A stretch of DNA of 50,856 bases from Candidatus Minthosoma equi (GTDB taxonomy: Bacteria; Bacteroidota; Bacteroidia; Bacteroidales; Bacteroidaceae), in contig JAGHUI010000068.1 in assembly GCA_018064885.1 (NCBI GenBank), positions 1 through 50,856 on the forward strand, read 5' to 3'. The notes beneath the pieces were generated by a model that saw only the letters and a program-made list of their open reading frames with translations, did not search any database and was not told the origin of the DNA. Of this stretch, positions 9,101 to 15,372 are shown piece after piece. Each line of letters starts with the position of its first letter. The stretch's first letter is position 1. The translations under genes and the position numbers were made by a program.

Positions 9101-9125
9101 AAAGATATATAATCAGTCTTTTCAT
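6108..9125 (-). CDS. Outer-membrane TonB-dependent-receptor-like beta-barrel protein with STN domain
   Basis: A 1005-residue outer-membrane protein. Order: signal peptide (1-20, ends ILAQ); STN/secretin-like N-terminal domain (about 22-95); a carboxypeptidase-regulatory-like domain starting near LKITGKV (about 97-200); a plug-like segment with LDALIRQLPGVELKNNG and IFVNGRK (about 215-320); then a long Tyr/Asn/Ser-rich beta-barrel to the C-terminus. The STN domain is what lets such receptors signal to a FecR-like anti-sigma factor. The two genes just upstream (18 bases away, then further) encode that anti-sigma protein and an ECF sigma factor. No SusD partner is present, so an iron, cobalamin or peptide ligand is as likely as a glycan. 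Substrate unknown. Confidence 0.88.
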   Translation of the reverse strand: MKRLIIYLLFVLCVGTPILAQRVTATFRETPLPEVLLEMERQCEGVQINFIYDDLKNYRVTQSMDNVSLKEAIHTVVGSNPVRVVHKKNKYYLSIVPTPKLKITGKVQDGFLHRGVPGLMVSLCRADSTEIMDSLPMTSLYMGNNELKWHIYSGEIKAQDKQYLVHTQARGYGDVWQKVNVNDQEDGEVNVPDINMLKVFELKEVEVVATKVKMFWKGDTLVYDATAFQLPDGSMLDALIRQLPGVELKNNGEIFVNGRKVDELLLGARSFMHGNKKVLMENLPYYTVKNIKVYEKASDKSEYLGYDVDPKKYVMDVNLKDEYQMGYIANMEAAAGTNSHWLGRTFLLSFNDQWRYTLLANANNVNENRHIWQDGNWSPQSMPSNRVTTHSLRGDISYKSKDGKVDNSFSTDYQYTTTHIDMHSQSETFLNGMTPHSSTKSVSKNDSRKVELFDFLTLKTPFFLNMESRYSYEKVNGNSWSDFHHWSDTLAASRLMSGMDVSTLSSGYVRLSPTFTINREKKRDLSFWLLIGSYVNKVERASKYQVDQQGTQHTRFNTDDYYYKWNQYEFNYGRGHSLPKDWRLGYGIEYICWDNFAHDNLYHPDTLSLPSQLESFAAIMDPSNSYDYRYTKHTEKFHINLTNYLVSHPLPGITLNSQRFDLNLDIPIRQHRFDYQRGVIDTLARYNAIHLNPRADFKQKFGKDNRNEVHATAHFTTHDTNHLLQAITFHDDSQPLIVRLGNPDLKARQTTGMSFDYANHNGPHRQEIRAVTHFEYNVRDIAESLCYNTVTGVYTYQPINVRGGYNLDGSFNYSRNLGKKNYWSVQSNANATLHHSVDHTMFSGETESHLNAVNTLTVSEKAYIQYNKNALNIRAIGSINWRHSKGKMLDFETLNAFDYQYGMNGYYTIPTLKTTVSVNATMYSRRGYGSSELNTDDFVLNASLSQSLFKGKLIARIEAFDLLHQLSNTQYEVNAQGRTITWYRSLPHYVMAHLVYHWNKNPKKK

Positions 9126-9143
9126 GTTCTTATCTCCTTTTTG

Positions 9144-9707
9144 CTACTCTACGGTCAATTCATTGTCCTTCAGTTTCAATTGGAACTTCTCGAATGTGTT
9201 AAGACTCTCCATCACATCCTCCAGTTTCTCGTTCGTATCATAGCTGAAGTGTAGTCGGATGTGCTTCTGCTCCTCGTCCTTGAACTGGATTTTCACCTTA
9301 TATGCATTGCAGATGCTGGTCAGTATTTCTGTCAGTTCGTGATTGTCGAAGGTGACAACTCCAGAAGTTTTCTGTACAGTATCGTTGGGGAGAATCGTCA
9401 AAGATGAGCGGTCAGCATCAGTCACGGCAACACGCTCTGCCAGCGGTTTCTCGCTCCAGGGGTGGGTGAAAAAATGAGTGCGAACGATAGCGTAGGCAAA
9501 TCCCGAAATCATAAGGACACATAGGAATATGGCAGCAATCTTACGAATATAAGTTATGCGTAAGTGTTGACGCTCAAAATGTTTCTTGTGTTCTGCTATA
9601 AAGGTGGCAAGTTCTGCCTCAGTATCGGGCATCTGTATTTCCTTGTCAGTCTTGCCTTGAGCAAATGCTTGACGAAGCATTTCAATCTCGTTTTTGTATT
9701 CTTCCAT
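9144..9707 (-). CDS. FecR-type anti-sigma protein lacking the central FecR domain (DUF4974-like)
   Basis: A 187-residue single-pass membrane protein. A cytoplasmic N-terminal part of about 52 residues is followed by a transmembrane segment (about 53-79). The periplasmic tail (about 117-187) resembles the DUF4974/STN-like C-terminal domain of Bacteroidetes anti-sigma factors: FDNHELTEILTSICNAY, then a KLEDVMESLN-like segment. The middle FecR domain, usually about 90 residues, is essentially absent: only some 35 residues separate membrane and C-terminal domain. Position between ECF sigma gene and receptor (13 and 18 bases) shows a sigma/anti-sigma/receptor relay. It should hold the sigma factor until the receptor's STN domain signals. 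Confidence 0.8.
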   Translation of the reverse strand: MEEYKNEIEMLRQAFAQGKTDKEIQMPDTEAELATFIAEHKKHFERQHLRITYIRKIAAIFLCVLMISGFAYAIVRTHFFTHPWSEKPLAERVAVTDADRSSLTILPNDTVQKTSGVVTFDNHELTEILTSICNAYKVKIQFKDEEQKHIRLHFSYDTNEKLEDVMESLNTFEKFQLKLKDNELTVE

Positions 9708-9720
9708 GATTGTGTGTGGA

Positions 9721-10212
9721 TTACTTGTTCTTAAATCTTTTTCTTATAGCCTCGAGTCCGCGAGCAAGGTTTTTGTTGAGGGCGGAAAGACTGATTTGCA
9801 TGATATCGGCTGCTTGTTGGTGTGTTAATCCTTGATCATAACACAGTCGCACGGCTCGGCTGCTTTGCTGAGACATTTGGGTGTCGACAAATTCTCTAAT
9901 GTCAGTCAGTTGCTGCTCTCGTTCCAGATAGTCGGGAACCTCCGGATGCGGTTCTATGCTATACTGTCCCAAAAAGCGTTTTTCCACGTCAAGTCGTCGC
10001 TGTAGGTCCAAGCAACGGTTGCATACCATTCGATAGAGATAACGTCCCATGTCATCATCTGCCAGGCTAAGAGTATCCCTTTCCAAAAGGTCTGCAAATG
10101 CCTGACTGACAACATCCTTGGCAGTCTCTGATTCTCGCAGCATTGAGTATGCCACTCTGTACATTCTGGCATACTCATCATGCCACAAAACCTTAAATCT
10201 TTCTTCCGTCAT
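9721..10212 (-). CDS. ECF-type RNA polymerase sigma factor
   Basis: A 163-residue sigma-70 factor of the extracytoplasmic-function class. Region 2 covers about residues 8-75 (YARMYRVAYSMLRE ... GRYLYRMVCNRCLDLQRR). Region 4 covers about 110-158, with the helix-turn-helix GLTHQQAADIMQISLSALNKNLARG. It is the first gene of a three-gene operon with the anti-sigma protein and outer-membrane receptor. A TATCTTTG box on the minus strand (10294-10301) may drive the operon from the housekeeping sigma factor. It probably activates its own receptor operon and possibly remote targets. Confidence 0.92.
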   Translation of the reverse strand: MTEERFKVLWHDEYARMYRVAYSMLRESETAKDVVSQAFADLLERDTLSLADDDMGRYLYRMVCNRCLDLQRRLDVEKRFLGQYSIEPHPEVPDYLEREQQLTDIREFVDTQMSQQSSRAVRLCYDQGLTHQQAADIMQISLSALNKNLARGLEAIRKRFKNK

Positions 10213-10293
10213 CTGTCTTTCCTTGCTTACGTTTCTATCTGTATAACGATCTCGGTGTTAAAAGATACACCTGCAAGAACAAATATTTTTTTG

Positions 10294-10301
10294 CAAAGAT
10301 A
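10294..10301 (-). promoter_or_regulatory. Candidate -7 box of the ECF sigma operon
   Basis: The minus strand reads TATCTTTG, followed by an A-rich start region and a 5' leader of roughly 75 bases before the sigma gene. No good -33 box is visible. It lies about 50 bases from repeat copy 2. Confidence 0.4.
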
Positions 10302-10349
10302 TGAATTGATACAAAAAACACCATATATTTATGTAGGCTTTTTCATTTT

Positions 10350-10596
10350 GAAGCATAAACGGACTTCGCAAATTGTTCGCAAATGCATTGCATATCATTG
10401 GTATTTAGCAATGTAGCATATTCTTTGTGCCTTCTTAATAGAAATCACAAATGGAAACAAAACGACCGTTATTTTTATGCCCTCACTTTAATAATATCTC
10501 CCTGCTACCCATCACGAGCCGCAAGGAGACAGAGTTGTAATTTATTTAACTTAACTAAATTATCCACAAAAAAAGTGGTTATACTTTTATTGTCGC
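10350..10596 (-). repeat. 247-bp dispersed intergenic repeat, copy 2
   Basis: Equal in length to copy 1 (2924-3170), with about eight differences by eye and the same central minus-strand hairpin. Its right edge (10596) is one base from the TGA of a GLPGLI remnant (10598), just as copy 1 abuts another GLPGLI fragment. In all three copies the repeat lies directly downstream of a minus-strand gene or gene fragment, so it behaves like a 3'-flank element. Confidence 0.85.
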
Positions 10597-10597
10597 A

Positions 10598-10933
10598 TCA
10601 ATTTAATTCAAGTGGTTGATACTTATGAGGCGTATCCCCACCGTAGTTGTGGCAATGTGCATCAATGCCTCAATGCGCAGAAACGGCATTTGGTCTTCGC
10701 CCATCTCTTCATCTCTTTGTTGCTGATACAAATAGCGTTCGTATGCACATGTCTTCAATACTCCGTCACCTACCTGCAAGGCAAGTCGAACGGAGTCGGT
10801 TACTGGCTTTCCCTCAGCATCCAAAGTGTTGATTGAATACTGATACACAGCTGTAAACTTTGTTTGGCACAAAGTGTCAAGCTTTTCATCGTCACGAGTG
10901 AGCATCTTAGCCGACATCATGTTGGCAACTAAT
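10598..10933 (-). pseudogene. GLPGLI gene remnant: 5'-truncated, internally deleted, frameshifted
   Basis: Reading right to left, homology to the GLPGLI gene at 1852-2763 begins inside its signal peptide (LVANMMSA) and continues closely through MHIATTTVG. It then jumps straight to the C-terminal tail (PHKYQPLELN, stop at 10598-10600), which lies in another frame. About 185 middle codons, including the GLPGLI motif, are gone, and so is the start codon region. The longest ORF (10603-10920) is therefore a fragment. Two rearrangements are visible: loss of the 5' end near 10933 and an internal deletion near 10640. It is not expected to be functional. Confidence 0.88.
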
Positions 10934-11086
10934 TTTTATTTTTAGATATTCAATTCGAATTATTAGGTATTAAGAATACTTAAAATACTTTTTTGCAGAA
11001 TTCATTAAAAAACATGTTTGTGTCTCGCTAATTGCGAGTTCTGCATGCTCGTATTTTCGGTGTGTTTATCCTCGTATTTGTTTATA

Positions 11087-11164
11087 TTTCATTGTTTGAA
11101 ACGTATGTTTCATTGTTTGAAATATACATTTCGTTGTTTGAAATGTACGTTTCAAACAATGAAA
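11087..11164. repeat. Array of four 15-base units at exact 21-bp spacing (unit 4 inverted)
   Basis: TTTCATTGTTTGAAA starts at 11087 and 11108, the variant TTTCGTTGTTTGAAA at 11129, and the reverse complement TTTCAAACAATGAAA at 11150. Each is separated by a 6-base spacer (CGTATG, TATACA, TGTACG). The units are themselves imperfect palindromes. It lies in the long gene-free stretch between the GLPGLI remnant and the sugar-transporter terminator. Two helical turns per unit would put all units on one face of the DNA. Function unknown. Confidence 0.85.
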
Positions 11165-11204
11165 TGTAGATGAATTGCAGGTAATCATGGAGACAAACGC
11201 CCGC

Positions 11205-11296
11205 AAATGCAGTTGACAAATACGAGTAAATGCACTTGACAAATATGAGTAAATGCAGTTGGCAAATATGAGTAAATATATTTAGCACATACGAGC
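11205..11296. repeat. Array of four 23-bp tandem units
   Basis: Units begin at 11205, 11228, 11251 and 11274. Each follows AAATGCAGTTGACAAATA plus CGAGT or TGAGT, with the first three nearly identical and the fourth degraded. The array sits 41 bases to the right of the 21-bp-period array, so two different four-unit arrays lie side by side. On the minus strand each unit carries a TATTTG that is close to, but does not match, the -7 consensus. The remaining bases 10934-11086 and 11297-11389 show no gene. Confidence 0.8.
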
Positions 11297-11389
11297 CATC
11301 AATCGTAATCGTTGTTTTTTAGCACAAGACAGGTTAATATATGAATCCAAAAAGCCAGAGAGGGGTCTTGTTTCCCATTCCAACCTTCA

Positions 11390-11428
11390 CACAAAAAAAT
11401 CCCCAGCCGAATGTATCAGCTGGGGATT
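11390..11428 (-). terminator. Intrinsic terminator after the sugar transporter
   Basis: AATCCCCAGC (11398-11407) pairs with GCTGGGGATT (11419-11428) around an 11-base loop. On the minus strand the stem is followed by a T-run (plus-strand A-run at 11393-11399). It ends the transcript of the sugar-transporter gene. Confidence 0.88.
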
Positions 11429-11461
11429 CAATGTTTTGTAGAGTTATTGAGCTCTTATTTT

Positions 11462-12718
11462 TTAGTCAACCTTAATGTCTTTGTTCACATTCTTGCAACC
11501 AACAAGGCTGTAGAAGAGGATGTAAGCGAGCATGCCGACGATGAGCCAGTATGAGTTGAGGTAGCTTACGCCCATCTGCTGAACGAGTACGAGGTCCTGG
11601 AAGAATGGCATCATACCACCACCGAACACCATAACCATGAAGAGGCCTGATGCCTTTGCTGTGTATTTGCCAAGTCCTTCTGTAGAGAGGTTGAAGATAC
11701 CACCCCACATAACTGATGTGCAGAGACCACAGAGGAAGATGAATACGCATGAGAGTGGAACCTGTGCGTTTTCAATTGTGATGAAACCGAGGTTGATGTT
11801 GAGCGTTGTTGTTACATCGCCTGTGAAGATAGCTGCTACGATCAGGGCAATGCCTACAGCAGATACCGTAATCATCTGAGCGCGAGTAGATACCCAGTTA
11901 GAAATGAATGTTGATGTGAAACGTCCAACAAGCATGAGGAACCAGTAAATGCCTGCAAGTGAGCCTGCTACGGCTGCTGCTCCTTCCCATGACTCGTGGC
12001 TGATCCATGCGTTCATCATACCTGGAGTTGCGATTTCAACGCCTACATAGAAGAAGATAGCGATGATGCCAAGGAGACAATGACGAAATGCGATAGGAGA
12101 CTTTTCGTAAGTCACATTCTTGAGGTCGCCCTGTGGCTCTTCAATCTTGATGAATGAGATGATGCCGAATGCTGCAAGGAAGATGATGATACCTGTGATG
12201 ATCAATGGTGCTACATCTGGGAATGAATCCTTTGTGAGTGTACCTACGAGGAAACCTGCAAGGATTGGAGTTGCTGTACCAGAGAGTGAGTTGAGTGTAC
12301 CGCCTGCCTGAACGAGCTGATTACCAGTGTTACCGCCACCACCAAGAAGGTTGAGCATTGGGTTTACAACTGTGTTGAGCATACATACGCAGAAACCGCA
12401 GATGAGGGCTCCGAGGAGGTAAACGTAGATGTTGCTGACGATACCAGAGAGAAGCTGAACGCCAAGACCGATTGCACCTACGATGAGGGCGATGAGGGCT
12501 GTCTTCTTGTAGCCATACTTAATGAGCATGTTACCTGCAGGAATACCCATGATGAGGTAAGCTGTGAAGTTCATGAGATTACCAGCCATACCTGCCCAGT
12601 TGTATGACATACCCCAGATGTTGCCGAATGGTGCTGCCATGTTTGTCACGAAGCTGATCATAGCGAAGATGAAGAACATCGTGATAATAGCAACCCAGTT
12701 TCTTTTTTGCTGTGCCAT
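11462..12718 (-). CDS. Sugar MFS transporter, glucose/galactose (FucP/GluP-like) type
   Basis: A 418-residue inner-membrane protein with about twelve hydrophobic segments, of the fucose/glucose-galactose:proton symporter family. The N-terminal FVTNMAAPFGNIWGMSY and the TAYLIMGIPAGNMLIKYGYKK loop between helices 2 and 3 are typical. It lies downstream of galM and galK on the same strand, so galactose (or glucose) uptake is the likely role, feeding those two enzymes. The 116-base gap to galK contains a strong stem-loop, so it may be expressed at a different level. The C-terminus KNVNKDIKVD is polar and cytoplasmic. Confidence 0.88.
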   Translation of the reverse strand: MAQQKRNWVAIITMFFIFAMISFVTNMAAPFGNIWGMSYNWAGMAGNLMNFTAYLIMGIPAGNMLIKYGYKKTALIALIVGAIGLGVQLLSGIVSNIYVYLLGALICGFCVCMLNTVVNPMLNLLGGGGNTGNQLVQAGGTLNSLSGTATPILAGFLVGTLTKDSFPDVAPLIITGIIIFLAAFGIISFIKIEEPQGDLKNVTYEKSPIAFRHCLLGIIAIFFYVGVEIATPGMMNAWISHESWEGAAAVAGSLAGIYWFLMLVGRFTSTFISNWVSTRAQMITVSAVGIALIVAAIFTGDVTTTLNINLGFITIENAQVPLSCVFIFLCGLCTSVMWGGIFNLSTEGLGKYTAKASGLFMVMVFGGGMMPFFQDLVLVQQMGVSYLNSYWLIVGMLAYILFYSLVGCKNVNKDIKVD

Positions 12719-12732
12719 ATTTATTCAGTAAG

Positions 12733-12764
12733 AGGGCTCAAGTGTTTTTAGAGTCTTGAGCCCT
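12733..12764 (-). promoter_or_regulatory. Perfect 10-bp stem-loop between galK and the transporter gene
   Basis: AGGGCTCAAG (12733-12742) and CTTGAGCCCT (12755-12764) form a 10-bp stem with a 12-base loop. In the minus-strand mRNA it ends 14 bases before the transporter ATG. The U-rich tail lies on the plus-strand side, so it is not a normal terminator for galK. It may stabilise the transporter mRNA or affect its translation. Confidence 0.6.
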
Positions 12765-12834
12765 TATTATTTTTAGTTATTAATTGTTTTTCGTGATTAC
12801 GAATTACCGAGTTTTCGTTTTTCGTTTTCGCCAA

Positions 12835-14001
12835 TTAAGCGAGCTTACGAGAACCGTCACCGATTACTACAGGGATAACTACTGGCTTCTTGCCGTACTT
12901 AGCCTCGAACTTCTCTACTGCAGTCTTTGTGAAGTTGTCATAGAGTTCGTCAGCAACGAGGTTGATTGTGCAACCGCCGAAACCGCCACCCATGATACGT
13001 GAACCTGTAACTGAGCATTCCTTAGCGATATCGTTGAGGAAGTCAAGCTCTTCGCAAGATACTTCATAGTCCTTAGAAAGACCATAGTGAGTCTCGTACA
13101 TCTTCTTTCCTACAGTTTCATAGTCGCCCTTTTCGAGAGCATCGCAAACTGCAAGCACACGGTCCTTTTCGCCAAGAACGAAAGTAGCGCGCTTGATGTC
13201 TTCCTCTGAACATTCTGCCTTAACCTCTTCGAGCATCTCCCAAGTACATTCGCGGAGAGTCTCAATATTTGCTTCTGGGTGCTTAGCAGCACATGCCTTA
13301 GCAACACGCTCACAAGAGTTGCGGCGGTCATTGTATGGAGAACCAGCAAGTTCGTGCTTTACGCATGAGTTGATAAGAACGAGTCTGTAGCCCTGTGGAT
13401 TCCATGGGAAGTATTCAAATTCGCCGCTGCGGCAGTCGAGACGCATGAGGTTGCCCTTCTTTCCGTGGCAAGATGCAAACTGGTCCATGATACCGCAGTT
13501 AAGACCGAGGTAGATGTGCTCTGTTGCCTGACCTGCCTTAGCGCGCTCCATAGGACCGATCTTGTTGTCACCGAAGAGGTCGTTGATAGCGCATGCGTAG
13601 CAAGATTCGAGAGCTGCAGAAGATGACATACCTGCGCCGAGTGGAACGTCGCCAGCGAATGCTGTGTCGAAGCCCATTACAGGAACGCCAAGCTTCTCCA
13701 TTTCCTTTGCAATACCATAGATATAGCGGAAGTGGCTTGCCTTTGGACCTGCAGGATCGTCAAGAGAGAATTCATCATAATCCTTGAGGTCGATAGAGTA
13801 AGCCTTGATTGTGCGAGTGCCATTTGGACGAACCTCAGCAATCATGCCCTGCTCTACTGCTCCTGGGAATACGAATCCGCCATTATAGTCTGTGTGCTCA
13901 CCAATGAGGTTAATACGTCCTGGTGAAGCATATACTGAACCTGGTTCACCACCGAGATGCTTGATGAAGCGACTTCTTACGTCGTCAATTTTTAATTTCA
14001 T
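12835..14001 (-). CDS. galK: Galactokinase
   Basis: A 388-residue GHMP-family kinase that phosphorylates alpha-D-galactose to galactose 1-phosphate with ATP, the second step of the Leloir pathway. The galactokinase signature GRINLIGEHTDYNGG is at 28-42. The ATP-binding motif PLGAGMSSSAALE is near 125-135. The third GHMP motif GGGFGGCTI is near 335. Length is normal. It follows galM (139-base gap) and precedes the sugar transporter, giving an epimerase-kinase-transporter set. No galT or galE is nearby. Assignment is firm. Confidence 0.97.
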   Translation of the reverse strand: MKLKIDDVRSRFIKHLGGEPGSVYASPGRINLIGEHTDYNGGFVFPGAVEQGMIAEVRPNGTRTIKAYSIDLKDYDEFSLDDPAGPKASHFRYIYGIAKEMEKLGVPVMGFDTAFAGDVPLGAGMSSSAALESCYACAINDLFGDNKIGPMERAKAGQATEHIYLGLNCGIMDQFASCHGKKGNLMRLDCRSGEFEYFPWNPQGYRLVLINSCVKHELAGSPYNDRRNSCERVAKACAAKHPEANIETLRECTWEMLEEVKAECSEEDIKRATFVLGEKDRVLAVCDALEKGDYETVGKKMYETHYGLSKDYEVSCEELDFLNDIAKECSVTGSRIMGGGFGGCTINLVADELYDNFTKTAVEKFEAKYGKKPVVIPVVIGDGSRKLA

Positions 14002-14140
14002 AATGTTTAGTTTAGTTTATTATAGGTTAATTATAATATTATTAATGTGTACTGATTAAAAGCACAAAAACGAAAAGCGAAAAACAATCTAAGTTATGAT
14101 GCTTGGATTATTGTCTTTCCACTTTTCGTTTATGCATTAT

Positions 14141-15223
14141 TTACAAAGTTGAGAACTTGTAGATAGTCTTCTGGTTGTATTTCTCACCTGGCTTGAGAAC
14201 TGTAGATGGGAAATATGGACGGTTTGGGCTGTCTGGGAAGTGCTGAGCCTCGAAGCAGACTGCTGAGCGTCTCTGTGACTTGCATCCGTTCTGGATTGTG
14301 AAGTCTGAAAGGAAGTTACCTGTGTAGAGCTGAACGCCAGGCTCTGTTGTCCAAGCTTCAAGCACACGTCCTGACTTAGGATCTGTAAGCTTGACAATCT
14401 TTGAAAGCTCGCCAACTTCCTTCTTGTTGCAGACATAGTTGTGATCGTAGCCCTGACCGAACTTGATCTGCTCATCATCAGCATCGATTCTCTCACCGAT
14501 AGTCTTTGGTGTAGTGAAATCGAATGGAGTGCCCTTGACTGTACGAATCTCACCTGTTGGGATAGAAGTATCGTCTGTTGGAACATAGAAATCACAATTC
14601 ATCTCCAGAATCTGATCCAATACTGTTGGAGTTGGATTGCCGATACCCTGGATTGAGAAGAATGCGTGGTGAGTGAGGTTAATGATTGTCTTCTTGTTTG
14701 TTGTAGCGAAATATTCGAGAATGAGCTCGCAGTCGTCTGTCCATGTGAATTCAACAGAAACCTTCAATTCGCCTGAGAAGCCTTCATGTCCGTAAGGAAG
14801 AGTGCAGTTGAGTGTGAGGTTCTGCTCGCCTGTCTGGTAAGCATCCCAAACCTGTGCATGAAGACCTGTAGGACCTCCGTGAAGGTGATTCTTGCCATTG
14901 TTGATAGCAAGCTTGTACTCCTTGCCGTTGAGCTGGAACTTGCCGTCACAGATACGGTTGCCCCAACGGCCGATAAGAGTAGAGAGGTATGGCTCATTGC
15001 CCTTCAGATATTCGTCAAGGTTATCGAAGCCCTGAATAACGTTAGCAACCTTACCATCCTTGTCTGGAACCATGATAGCAGGAATAGCGCCACCGTAGTT
15101 GCAGATAGATACTTCATAACCATCTTTGTTCACGAGTGTGTAGAGGTCTGTTTTCTTGCCTTTGATTTCCTTCTGGAAGTTCTCTGGCTTAAGACCACTG
15201 AGTTTTGGCTGAATAGTGCTCAT
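14141..15223 (-). CDS. galM: Aldose 1-epimerase (galactose mutarotase)
   Basis: A 360-residue cytoplasmic mutarotase that interconverts alpha and beta anomers of galactose or glucose and so supplies galactokinase with the alpha form. Family features: GRWGNRI, LHGGPTG with a conserved His near 115, NLTHHAFF with the second catalytic His, and GVQLYTGNF near the C-terminal catalytic Glu region. There is no signal peptide, unlike secreted relatives. First gene of the galactose set; the 149 bases up to folC are long enough for its own promoter. A degenerate -7-like box is visible, without a clear -33. Confidence 0.95.
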   Translation of the reverse strand: MSTIQPKLSGLKPENFQKEIKGKKTDLYTLVNKDGYEVSICNYGGAIPAIMVPDKDGKVANVIQGFDNLDEYLKGNEPYLSTLIGRWGNRICDGKFQLNGKEYKLAINNGKNHLHGGPTGLHAQVWDAYQTGEQNLTLNCTLPYGHEGFSGELKVSVEFTWTDDCELILEYFATTNKKTIINLTHHAFFSIQGIGNPTPTVLDQILEMNCDFYVPTDDTSIPTGEIRTVKGTPFDFTTPKTIGERIDADDEQIKFGQGYDHNYVCNKKEVGELSKIVKLTDPKSGRVLEAWTTEPGVQLYTGNFLSDFTIQNGCKSQRRSAVCFEAQHFPDSPNRPYFPSTVLKPGEKYNQKTIYKFSTL

Positions 15224-15372
15224 AATACTTTATTTATTTTAATTGTTTGTAAATAATTCTGGTTTTAGATTTCTTTTTGCAAATTAAACGATTTTTTTTG
15301 GACTGAACGAACAATCTTGTAATTATTTTTCGCTTTGACGCTATTATTTTACGTTTTTTTGCAGATTAGCCA

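Noticed and set aside
6108-9125. Polysaccharide utilisation locus of SusC/SusD type
   Set aside because: No SusD-like lipoprotein is adjacent and the neighbours are ECF sigma and anti-sigma genes.
11205-11296. CRISPR-like array
   Set aside because: Units are contiguous or separated by only 6-10 bases, with no unique 30-base spacers, and no cas genes are present.
12733-12764. Terminator of galK
   Set aside because: The T-rich tail is on the opposite strand. In the galK mRNA the stem is followed by CTTACTGAATAA, not a U-run.
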